From Amycolatopsis sp. FDAARGOS 1241 (GTDB lineage: Bacteria; Actinomycetota; Actinomycetes; Mycobacteriales; Pseudonocardiaceae), in assembly GCF_016889705.1 (NCBI RefSeq), contig NZ_CP069526.1:7079001-7143000 (forward strand): a DNA stretch of 64,000 bases, in the 5' to 3' direction. Shown piece after piece: positions 37,183 through 44,052 of the stretch. Numbering within the stretch: position 1 is the first letter of the stretch; each line of letters starts with the position of its first letter. A model generated the notes under the pieces. It searched no databases, was not told the DNA's origin, and worked only from the letters and a program-made list of their open reading frames with translations. The position numbers and the translations under genes are program-made.

Positions 37183-37672
37183 GCTCGGCTTCCAGCAGGT
37201 CCATCAGCAGGCCGTCGTGGAACGTGCCGTCGGGGCCGCGCTCGTACTGGCGCAGCACGCCGACGGGCCGGAAACCGAGCTTGGTGTACACGTGCACGGC
37301 ACGTTCGTTGGCGGCGGCCGGGTCGATGGTGAGCCGGTGGTGGCCCCGGGCGAACAGGTGCCGCGCGAGCATGCGGATCGCCTCCGGGCCGATGCCCCGT
37401 CCGTGGTGCGCCGGGTCGATCGCGATGTCGATGCCGGCGTGCCGGTACTGCGAGTCGAGTTCCTCGCAGCTCTGGATGAGCCCGACGGTCTCCCCGGCGA
37501 TTTCGACGGCGTAGGCGGAAAACCCGGGCTCCGCGTCGAACAGCGACTCGGCTTCGTGGTCCGGCTCGCCCCACCAGCGGGCGACTTCGGGCGTGGACAG
37601 GATTTCGTGCACGCGCTGTGCGTCGGCCCTCGTGAGGGGGCGCAGCGTCACGCGCGGGCCTGGGATGGTCAT
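37175..37672 (-). CDS. GNAT N-acetyltransferase (RimJ-like/aminoglycoside-6'-type)
   Basis: 165 residues, MTIPGPRVTLRPLTRADAQR at the start. The acetyl-CoA loop is DPAHHGRGIGPEAIRML (Q/RxxGxG/A form) and DPAAANERAVHVYTKLGFRP is the later Asn/Tyr block. The set-up LRPL...WWGEPDHEAES resembles AAC(6')-type and ribosomal-protein acetyltransferases. The substrate is not known. It overlaps the iclR stop by 8 bp tail to tail. Confidence 0.85.
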   Translation of the reverse strand: MTIPGPRVTLRPLTRADAQRVHEILSTPEVARWWGEPDHEAESLFDAEPGFSAYAVEIAGETVGLIQSCEELDSQYRHAGIDIAIDPAHHGRGIGPEAIRMLARHLFARGHHRLTIDPAAANERAVHVYTKLGFRPVGVLRQYERGPDGTFHDGLLMDLLEAELT

Positions 37673-37781
37673 GGCTGGGTCCTCTCGTCGTGTCCGGTCG
37701 GGTTTCGACGAGAGCCGGGGTGGAGCGCGCGAACGTCAAGCCATGGCAGGAGTGTGCGCTCGCGCGGGCCCGGGTGTCACC

Positions 37782-38057
37782 TCATTTGCCGCTGACGTGG
37801 TCGTCGACCTGCACGGAGTAGCGGACGTCGCTGCCGTTGCCGGTGTTGATGGTCGCCGTGAGGCCCGCCTTCGTGCTGCCGGCGGTCAGCTCGCAGCGCA
37901 TCGACTGACCGACATTGGCGTCGATGGGCCCAGGGCGGGTCACCGTGTCGGGCCGCTGCCCCACCGACTTCTGCAACGCGTCGCCGATCCCCTTTTCCAG
38001 ATCGGCCTTCGCCACGCGCCGGTCCACCTCGACGTGCGCGGAACGCCCCGACAGCAC
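37782..38057 (-). pseudogene. DUF4333 lipoprotein remnant
   Basis: About 91 residues of a small secreted DUF4333 protein: ADLEKGIGDALQKSVGQRPD and the C-terminal block with MRCELTAGSTKAGLTATINT. The signal peptide is missing, cut by the adjacent inversion. The lipobox reads LSGRS where LSGCS is expected, and the domain's conserved VTCP reads VTRP. Both are single T-to-C changes of a Cys codon. No start codon remains in a plausible place. Confidence 0.7.
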
Positions 38058-38060
38058 CTG

Positions 38061-38312
38061 GGCGATCCTGAATTCGACGAGCGCTACGACGTGCGCACTG
38101 GCGACGACCGCTCCGCGCGAGCGGTGCTCGTGCCGCCGGTCACCCACTTCCTGAAAACCGATCCGCGCCCGTTCCGCGGGTTCACGGTGATCGGCGCCAA
38201 TCTGGACTTCTTCGACGGCGTCACCGATCACCGGGGCCCCGGCAAACTCGTCGCCGCGCTGGATCTGCAGTGCGATCTGCTCGAACTGATCTCGCGGTCG
38301 GCGTGGAGCTGA
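38061..38312 (+). other. inverted 252-bp segment carrying the C-terminus of the single-TM protein
   Basis: Reads GDPEFDERYDVRTGDDRS, VLVPPVTHFLKTDPRPFRG, FDGVTDHRGPGKLVAALD and a TGA at 38310-38312, in frame on the plus strand. The next plus-strand bases (38313 onward) are the complement of ...GDLRV, the sequence that should precede GDPEFD. The junction is therefore base-exact at 38312/38313, and the expected gap with the DUF4333 signal peptide is missing at the other end. Confidence 0.85.
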
Positions 38313-38791
38313 GACCCGCAGGTCGCCCCGCCAGATCGCATCGTTGACGCGACTCGCGAACCGCACGGCCGGGCTCACCTGCAGTGCCGGGCCCAAGCCC
38401 GGGGTCCGCACCCACACCGCCAGCTGTTCGCCACTGGGCCCGGAGTGCCGCACTCGAACACCGCCGCGAGGAACGGGTGGCCCCGCTGCACACCACTCAC
38501 GACCTCGTGCGCCTGCACCGCTTCGGGCGGCAGGTCGAACGGATCGGTCGGCGAGAACAGCTCGTCCGCGATCGACCGCCGGATGCGCAGGTCGCCTTCG
38601 TTGTAGAAGCCGCAGTGTAGAAGCCGCAGCAGGAGTCGTTGCGCTCCTCGTACCGCCAGCCACGCCGCTGCGCCCCCTGCTGCAGGCGCGCCACCACCCC
38701 GGGCTTCGGCGCGCTCGACGCCGCGCCTGTTCCACACCAGGAACCAGATCACCGCGGCCGCGATCAGCACCGTGCCGCCGATGACGATCAC
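38061..38791 (-). pseudogene. single-TM membrane protein gene with frameshifts and an inverted 3' third
   Basis: Reading leftward from 38791: MIVIGGTVLIAAAVIWFLVW is a membrane anchor, then a second frame gives ARLQQGAQRRGWRYEERNDS, the first frame returns with FYNEGDLRIRRSIADELFSP and VSGVQRGHPFLAAVFECG, and a third frame gives GEQLAVWVRTPGLGPALQVS ending AIWRGDLRV. The continuation GDPEFDERYDVRTGDDRS to the stop lies on the opposite strand at 38061-38312. The layout (anchor, then GRP/RY-type domain, then DPEFD) matches a family of actinobacterial single-TM proteins of unknown function. Confidence 0.8.
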
Positions 38792-38808
38792 GAGGACCAG
38801 GGCGACGC

Positions 38809-38907
38809 TCAGCGGGTCGGCTCGTCGTCGAACACGGTGAAGTCGTCGAAGTCCCGCACGCGATCCAGCAACTCGGTATCACCCCAGCCGTTTCCGGTTT
38901 CAGCCAC
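38809..38907 (-). CDS. possible 32-residue acidic peptide
   Basis: VAETGNGWGDTELLDRVRDF then DDFTVFDDEPTR. It ends just before the anchor of the broken membrane-protein gene and is probably expressed ahead of it. Composition is clearly protein-like (alternating acidic and hydrophobic residues) in contrast to the shadows around it. No family recognised; the start codon (GTG 38907 or TTG upstream) is uncertain. Confidence 0.35.
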   Translation of the reverse strand: MAETGNGWGDTELLDRVRDFDDFTVFDDEPTR

Positions 38908-38966
38908 AACCGTGGCAGAGATCAACCGGCGTCATCGGCGAATTGCCCGGTGATCACCCTTCCGAG

Positions 38967-40334
38967 TCAGCCGAGCAGGGCGTCGACGAAGGCTCCCGGT
39001 TCGAAGGGGGCCAGGTCGTCCGGGCCTTCGCCCAGGCCGACGAGCTTGACGGGCACCCCGAGTTCCTTCTGGACCTGGAAGACGATGCCGCCCTTGGCGG
39101 TGCCGTCGAGTTTGGTCAGGGCGATGCCGGTGACGTCGATGACTTCGGCGAAGACGCGGGCCTGGGCGAGGCCGTTCTGGCCCGTGGTGGCGTCCAGGAC
39201 CAGCAGCACCTCGTCGACCTTGGCCTGCTTTTCGACGACCCGCTTGACCTTGCCGAGCTCGTCCATGAGGCCCGTCTTGGTGTGCAGGCGGCCGGCGGTG
39301 TCCACGAGCACCGCGTCGGCGCCTTCGTCGATGCCGCGCTTGACCGCGTCGAACGCGACGGCCGCGGGGTCGGCGCCCTCCTTGCCGCGGACGACGGAGG
39401 CGCCGACGCGTTCGGCCCAGGTCTGAAGCTGGTCGGCGGCCGCGGCGCGGAAGGTGTCGGCCGCGCCCAGCACGACAGTGGAGCCCTGGGAGACGAGCAC
39501 CCGCGCGAGCTTGCCGGTGGTCGTGGTCTTGCCGGTGCCGTTGACGCCCGCGACGAGGACCACCGCGGGCTGCTTCTGGCCGTCCACCGAGTGCGGCAGG
39601 GCGCGCACGGCGCGCATCCCGTCCGTGGACAACGCGGCGGTCAGCACCTCGCGCAGCACGTCACGCGCATCCGCGGACGTGCGGACGGCGCGGCGCGACA
39701 GCTCGTCACGCAGGCGGTCGACGATCTGGGTCGTGGTGGCGGCGCCGAGGTCGGCCACGAGCAGCGTGTCTTCGACGTCCTGCCAGGAATCCTCGTCGAG
39801 GTCGCCGGCGCCGAGCAGGCCGAGCAGGCTCTGGCCGAACATCGACCGGGACTTGGACAGCCGGCCACGCAGCCGCTCGAGCCGGCCGCTCGCGGGCTCG
39901 ATCTCCTCGACGGGCACAACCGGTTCGATCGGCTCCACCGTGCCCTCGACCGGCGCCGCCGCGGGGCCCTCGGACTCCACGACCTCGGGCTCGGGCAGCT
40001 TGACGTCGCGCATCGTCCGCTGGTCGGAGTCGCGCGGCACCGCGGCGTCGTCACCGACCGCGGGCTGGCCGTCGACCTCCGGGCGGTCCTCGACGGGGTG
40101 CTCCACCACTTCGCCGACCGCAGGCGCCTCCTCGGGAGCCGCCTCGGCGGAGCCCCCGGGCGCGAAGGTGATGCCGCCGGCCGCGGTGTACCCGCCGCCC
40201 TTCGGCTTCTCCTCGACCTTCCGGGTCTCCTGCAGGCTGATCCGGCGCCGACGTGCGATGAGCAGCCCGGACACCAGCACGGCGACCAGGACGACGACGG
40301 CGACGACAACGATCCAGAACCAGGTGCTCGACAC
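38967..40334 (-). CDS. ftsY: signal recognition particle receptor FtsY
   Basis: 455 residues. The N-terminus is a membrane anchor (VVVAVVVLVAVLVSGLLIA) as in other actinobacteria, followed by an acidic, disordered A region to about residue 140. The NG GTPase has GVNGTGKTTTTGKLARVL (G1), VLGAADTFRAAAADQL, DTAGRLHTKTGLMDEL (G3) and LTKLDGTAKGGIVF (G4), ending GEGPDDLAPFEPGAFVDALL. It docks ribosome-SRP complexes at the membrane. It sits near smc, a standard actinobacterial arrangement, though here with four genes in between. Confidence 0.96.
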   Translation of the reverse strand: MSSTWFWIVVVAVVVLVAVLVSGLLIARRRRISLQETRKVEEKPKGGGYTAAGGITFAPGGSAEAAPEEAPAVGEVVEHPVEDRPEVDGQPAVGDDAAVPRDSDQRTMRDVKLPEPEVVESEGPAAAPVEGTVEPIEPVVPVEEIEPASGRLERLRGRLSKSRSMFGQSLLGLLGAGDLDEDSWQDVEDTLLVADLGAATTTQIVDRLRDELSRRAVRTSADARDVLREVLTAALSTDGMRAVRALPHSVDGQKQPAVVLVAGVNGTGKTTTTGKLARVLVSQGSTVVLGAADTFRAAAADQLQTWAERVGASVVRGKEGADPAAVAFDAVKRGIDEGADAVLVDTAGRLHTKTGLMDELGKVKRVVEKQAKVDEVLLVLDATTGQNGLAQARVFAEVIDVTGIALTKLDGTAKGGIVFQVQKELGVPVKLVGLGEGPDDLAPFEPGAFVDALLG

Positions 40335-40484
40335 GCCTCCATCCTGTCATCCGCTCCGCGGCTCCCCCGGACGCCCCACCACGCTGCGGCCTTCAGGGCA
40401 ACGTCTCACGAGCCGAGTTCCGATTCGGCCAAGACTTCACCGCGTGGCTTGCGTCACCGCTTCACCACCGCTAAACCACTCCGG

Positions 40485-41687
40485 ATGACCACCCACGCCT
40501 TCCGCGTTCTCGGCCTGCTGTCCGGGACTTCGGTCGACGGCATCGATGTCGCCGTCGCCGAATTGCACGCCGATGACGGCACCGTGGTGCTCACCCCGCT
40601 GGGCGAACTCGACGTGCCCTTCGCCGGCGACGTGCGCGCCGCCGTCCTCGATGCGCTGCCGCCGAACGCGAGCAGCGCCGAGCAGCTGACGGTCATCGAC
40701 ACCCGCGTCGGCCAAGCCTTTGCCGAAGCTGCGGCGCAGGGCATCGACGCGTACGGGCCCGTCGACGTCATCGCGTCGCTCGGCCAGACCGTCTTCCACT
40801 GGGTCGATGACGGTGTCGTGCGCGGCACACTGCAGCTCGGCCAGCCCGCGTGGATCGCCGAACGCACCGGCACCCCCGTCGTCGCCGACCTCCGCATCCG
40901 CGACGTCACCGCGGGCGGCCAGGGCGCACCGCTCGCCAGCACGCTCGACGCGCTGTGGCTGCGCGGCCTCGCCGAGGAGACCGGCAAGCCTGTCGCCGCG
41001 CTGAACCTGGGCGGTATCGCGAACATCACCGTCGTCGGCGAAGGTGAGCTCCTCGCCTACGACACCGGTCCCGCCAACGCCCTGCTCGACCTCGCCGCCG
41101 CCCGGGCGACGGGTGGCGAACAGCACGCCGACGTCGACGGGCAGCTCGCCCTCGCGGGCACCGTCCGCCGGGATCTGCTCGACCGCCTGCTCGCCGACCC
41201 GTACTTCGCCGCCGCACCACCGAAGTCCACGGGCAAGGAGCATTTCCACCGGGCGTACCTCGACGACGCGCTCGCCGGCCTGCCGCCGCTGTCCCCCGAA
41301 GACCTCCTGGCCACCCTGACCGAACTGACCGCCACTACAGTCGCGGCGGAATGCCGTCGCCACGGCGTTGCCACCGTCGTGGGTTCGGGCGGCGGCATGC
41401 GCAACCCCGCCGTCGTGGCGGCACTGCGCGAGGACCTGCCCGGCGTGGCGCTGCGCACGAGTGACGACCTCGGCCTGCCCAGCGCGGGCAAGGAGGCCTA
41501 CCTCACGGCGTTGCTCGGCTGGCTGAGCTGGTGCGGCGTCCCGGCTACCCTGCCGTCCGCGACGGGTGCGCGCGGTCCACGGCTGCTCGGTGCCCTGACG
41601 CCGGGCGCCGGCCCCCTGAACCTTCCGGCCCCGCTGGGGGGCACAGTGACCCGCTTGCGGGTCACGGAAGTAGGTGCGAACAAGTAG
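40485..41687 (+). CDS. anmK: anhydro-N-acetylmuramic acid kinase
   Basis: 400 residues. It phosphorylates 1,6-anhydroMurNAc while opening its anhydro ring, a step of cell-wall recycling. Seen are the N-terminal LGLLSGTSVDGIDVAVAEL, IASLGQTVFHW, GTPVVADLRIRDVTAGGQGA (with catalytic Asp), LNLGGIANITVVG and the phosphate loop VVGSGGGMRNPAVVAAL, plus GLPSAGKEAYLTALLGWL. A sodium:solute symporter starts 8 bp downstream and is surely co-transcribed. Confidence 0.93.
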   Translation: MTTHAFRVLGLLSGTSVDGIDVAVAELHADDGTVVLTPLGELDVPFAGDVRAAVLDALPPNASSAEQLTVIDTRVGQAFAEAAAQGIDAYGPVDVIASLGQTVFHWVDDGVVRGTLQLGQPAWIAERTGTPVVADLRIRDVTAGGQGAPLASTLDALWLRGLAEETGKPVAALNLGGIANITVVGEGELLAYDTGPANALLDLAAARATGGEQHADVDGQLALAGTVRRDLLDRLLADPYFAAAPPKSTGKEHFHRAYLDDALAGLPPLSPEDLLATLTELTATTVAAECRRHGVATVVGSGGGMRNPAVVAALREDLPGVALRTSDDLGLPSAGKEAYLTALLGWLSWCGVPATLPSATGARGPRLLGALTPGAGPLNLPAPLGGTVTRLRVTEVGANK

Positions 41688-41695
41688 GAGATCCC

Positions 41696-43273
41696 ATGAA
41701 CCCAGTCGATCTGGTGATCGTCATCGTGTACCTGGTGGCGATGCCGGTCATCGGTGTGCTGGTCGGCCGCAGACAGAAGTCCGCGAACGACTACTTCGTC
41801 GGCGAACGCAGCATGCCGTGGTGGGCCGTCACGCTCTCGGTCGTGGCGACCGAGACCTCCACGCTCACCGTGATCTCGACGCCGGGGCTGGTCTTCGGCA
41901 GCGCGTTCCTGTTCCTCGAAGTGGCGTTCGGGTACATCATCGGGCGCATCATCGCGGCGTTCGTGCTGCTGCCCCGCTACTTCCGCGGCAACTACGTGAG
42001 CGCGTACGAGTTCCTCGGCCGCCGCTTCGGGCGCGGGCTGCAGGGCACGGCGTCGGTGACGTTCGTGGTCACGCGCCTGCTCGCCGAGGGCCTGCGCCTG
42101 TTCGCGGGCGCGATCCCGATCAAGGTGATCCTCGACCACTACGGCATCCACACCGCCTACTGGCACATCGTCGTGCTGCTCACCGCGCTCACGGTGATCT
42201 ACGCGTTCGTCGGGGGCATCAAGTCCGTGATCTGGGTCGACGTGGTGCAGTGGTCGCTCTACGTCCTCGGCGCGATCGGCGCGGTCATCTTCCTGTCGAC
42301 GAAGCTGCCCGACGGCTGGACGTCGATCGCCGCGAGCCAGGGCCGCTTCAAGCTCACCGACTTCGCGTCGAACATCATCACCAGCCCGTACGCGTTCATC
42401 GGCGCCGTGGTCGGCGGCGCGTTCCTGTCGATGGCCTCGCACGGCGCGGACCAGCTGATCGTCGGGCGGCTGCTGTCCACGAAGAGCCTGCGCGACGGCC
42501 AGCGCGCGCTCATCGGCTCGTCGATCGTGGTGTTCGTGCAGTTCGCGCTGTTCCTGGTGGTCGGCGCGATGCTGTGGGTGTTCACCGGCGGCAAGACGGG
42601 CGCGACCGCCACCGCCGTCGCGGCCGGGAAGATGTCGCCGGACGACGTGTTCTCCAACTTCATCGTCAACGACCTGCCCGTCGGCCTCGCGGGCCTGCTC
42701 ATCGCCGGCATCCTCGCGTCCACGATGGGCGCGCTGGCTTCGGCGCTCAACGCACTGTCCACGTCGACCATCGCGGACCTCTACCAGCGCTTCACGCACC
42801 GGTCCGTCGCGGACTCGAAGCTGCTGCGCCACGGTCGCATGTGGACGCTGATCTGGGCGGTCGTGTTCGCGATCTTCGCTTCGCTGTTCACCAACTCGAA
42901 GGATCCCGTGATCCAGCAGGGTCTCGGGATCGTCGGCTACACCTACGGCGCGCTGCTCGGATCGTTCTTCCTCGGGCTGGTCGTGAAGAAGGCCCGCCAG
43001 TCCGACGCGATCGTTGCGTTCGCGTGCTCGGTGGTGGGTATGGCGTTCCTGATCCTGTTCGTCAAGTTCGACAAGGCGACCACGGCGGTGCACATCCAGT
43101 TCGGCGCCGCGACGAAGACGCTCGTGCCGCTCGCCACGTACTGGTACACCTTCGTCGGCGTGGTGATCTCGCTGGTCGTCGGTGGTCTGCTGGCGCTGCG
43201 CCACAGCACGGCGGACCCGCACGCCGCCGAGGTCGAGCTGCCGAAGGAACCGAAGGAAGCGGTCTCCGCCTGA
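41696..43273 (+). CDS. sodium:solute symporter (SSS family)
   Basis: 525 residues with about 13 membrane helices, starting MNPVDLVIVIVYLVAMPVIG. Family signatures are RRQKSANDYFVGERSMPWW, VVATETSTLTVISTPGL, the SSF block with GGIKSVIWVDVVQWSLYVLG and the C-terminal AGILASTMGALASALNALST. TAGGAGATCCC precedes the ATG at 41696. It follows anmK directly, so it may bring in 1,6-anhydroMurNAc or a related sugar; the amino-acid sequence alone does not fix the substrate. A short charged tail ends the protein. Confidence 0.9.
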   Translation: MNPVDLVIVIVYLVAMPVIGVLVGRRQKSANDYFVGERSMPWWAVTLSVVATETSTLTVISTPGLVFGSAFLFLEVAFGYIIGRIIAAFVLLPRYFRGNYVSAYEFLGRRFGRGLQGTASVTFVVTRLLAEGLRLFAGAIPIKVILDHYGIHTAYWHIVVLLTALTVIYAFVGGIKSVIWVDVVQWSLYVLGAIGAVIFLSTKLPDGWTSIAASQGRFKLTDFASNIITSPYAFIGAVVGGAFLSMASHGADQLIVGRLLSTKSLRDGQRALIGSSIVVFVQFALFLVVGAMLWVFTGGKTGATATAVAAGKMSPDDVFSNFIVNDLPVGLAGLLIAGILASTMGALASALNALSTSTIADLYQRFTHRSVADSKLLRHGRMWTLIWAVVFAIFASLFTNSKDPVIQQGLGIVGYTYGALLGSFFLGLVVKKARQSDAIVAFACSVVGMAFLILFVKFDKATTAVHIQFGAATKTLVPLATYWYTFVGVVISLVVGGLLALRHSTADPHAAEVELPKEPKEAVSA

Positions 43274-43378
43274 GGGGCCGAACAATTTCCCCGATCGGGT
43301 GAACCGCTTCGGGGCGGGCGTTCGTGCACCAGACGAGCGCCCGCCCCGAGGTGGCGGGCCCGGGACCAGGTGGGGACG

Positions 43379-43990
43379 ATGAAGCGGATTTCTCTGGCGC
43401 TGGCGGCGGGTTCGATGATCCTGCTGGGGGGTGCCACGGCGTGCTCCTCGGCCGCCGCGGGTTCGGCCACACCGGACACGGCGGCGAAGCCGGCGGTCGG
43501 CGCCCCGGCTGGAGCCCAGTCGGGAACACAGCAGGGCACGCAGGACGGCGCACCCGAGGTCATCGCCGCGGCGGCGCAGGTCCAGGTGCCGCCGGGCGCC
43601 AAGCGCGTGGCCACCTTCCACGGCGAGGGCGTGCAGATCTACGGCTGCACCAACGGCGCGTGGACGCTCATCCAGCCCGCCGCCATCATGTCCGAGGGCG
43701 ACAAGGCCGTGGCCCTGCACAGCAAGGGGCCCGTGTGGACGTCCACTGTGGACGGAAGCACCGTCGCCGCCACGGCGGTGCCGGGCAAGGCCGTGCAGCA
43801 CCCCGACGCGATCCCGGAGCTGCTGCTCAAGGCCGACCAGACCACCGGCAAGGGTGTCTTCGGCGACGTCACCTACGTGCAGCGGCTGGCCACCAAGGGC
43901 GGCCTCGCGCCCAAGGGCTCGTGCACCGCGGGCCAGCAGACCGCCACGCCGTACTCGGCCGAGTACGCGTTCTGGGCCGGCGGTAACTGA
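43379..43990 (+). CDS. DUF3455-type secreted lipoprotein
   Basis: 203 residues. The N-terminus MKRISLALAAGSMILLGGAT then ACSS is a lipoprotein signal with Cys near 22. After an Ala/Gly/Gln-rich linker, VPPGAKRVATFHGEGVQIYG then CTNGAWTLIQPAAIMSEG and HPDAIPELLLKADQTTGKGV match DUF3455. The function is unknown. ATG 43379 has AGGTGGGG 4 bp upstream; an earlier GTG would add three residues. Its transcript ends at a hairpin shared with smc. Confidence 0.82.
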   Translation: MKRISLALAAGSMILLGGATACSSAAAGSATPDTAAKPAVGAPAGAQSGTQQGTQDGAPEVIAAAAQVQVPPGAKRVATFHGEGVQIYGCTNGAWTLIQPAAIMSEGDKAVALHSKGPVWTSTVDGSTVAATAVPGKAVQHPDAIPELLLKADQTTGKGVFGDVTYVQRLATKGGLAPKGSCTAGQQTATPYSAEYAFWAGGN

Positions 43991-44005
43991 GTCACAGCAC
44001 CGGAC

Positions 44006-44037
44006 GAGGGGCTCCCCGGGAATCCGGGAAGCCCCTC
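44006..44037. terminator. terminator between the DUF3455 gene and smc
   Basis: GAGGGGCT (44006-44013) pairs with AGCCCCTC (44030-44037), with CCCGG/CCGGG inside. It lies 15 bp after the lipoprotein stop and just before the convergent smc stop, and ends in CTTC. Confidence 0.75.
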
Positions 44038-44052
44038 TTCGCAGGTCTTGGC

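Noticed and set aside
37593..38312. a plus-strand protein of 239 residues
   Set aside because: Only the last part (38061-38312) is meaningful, and it belongs to the minus-strand gene by inversion.
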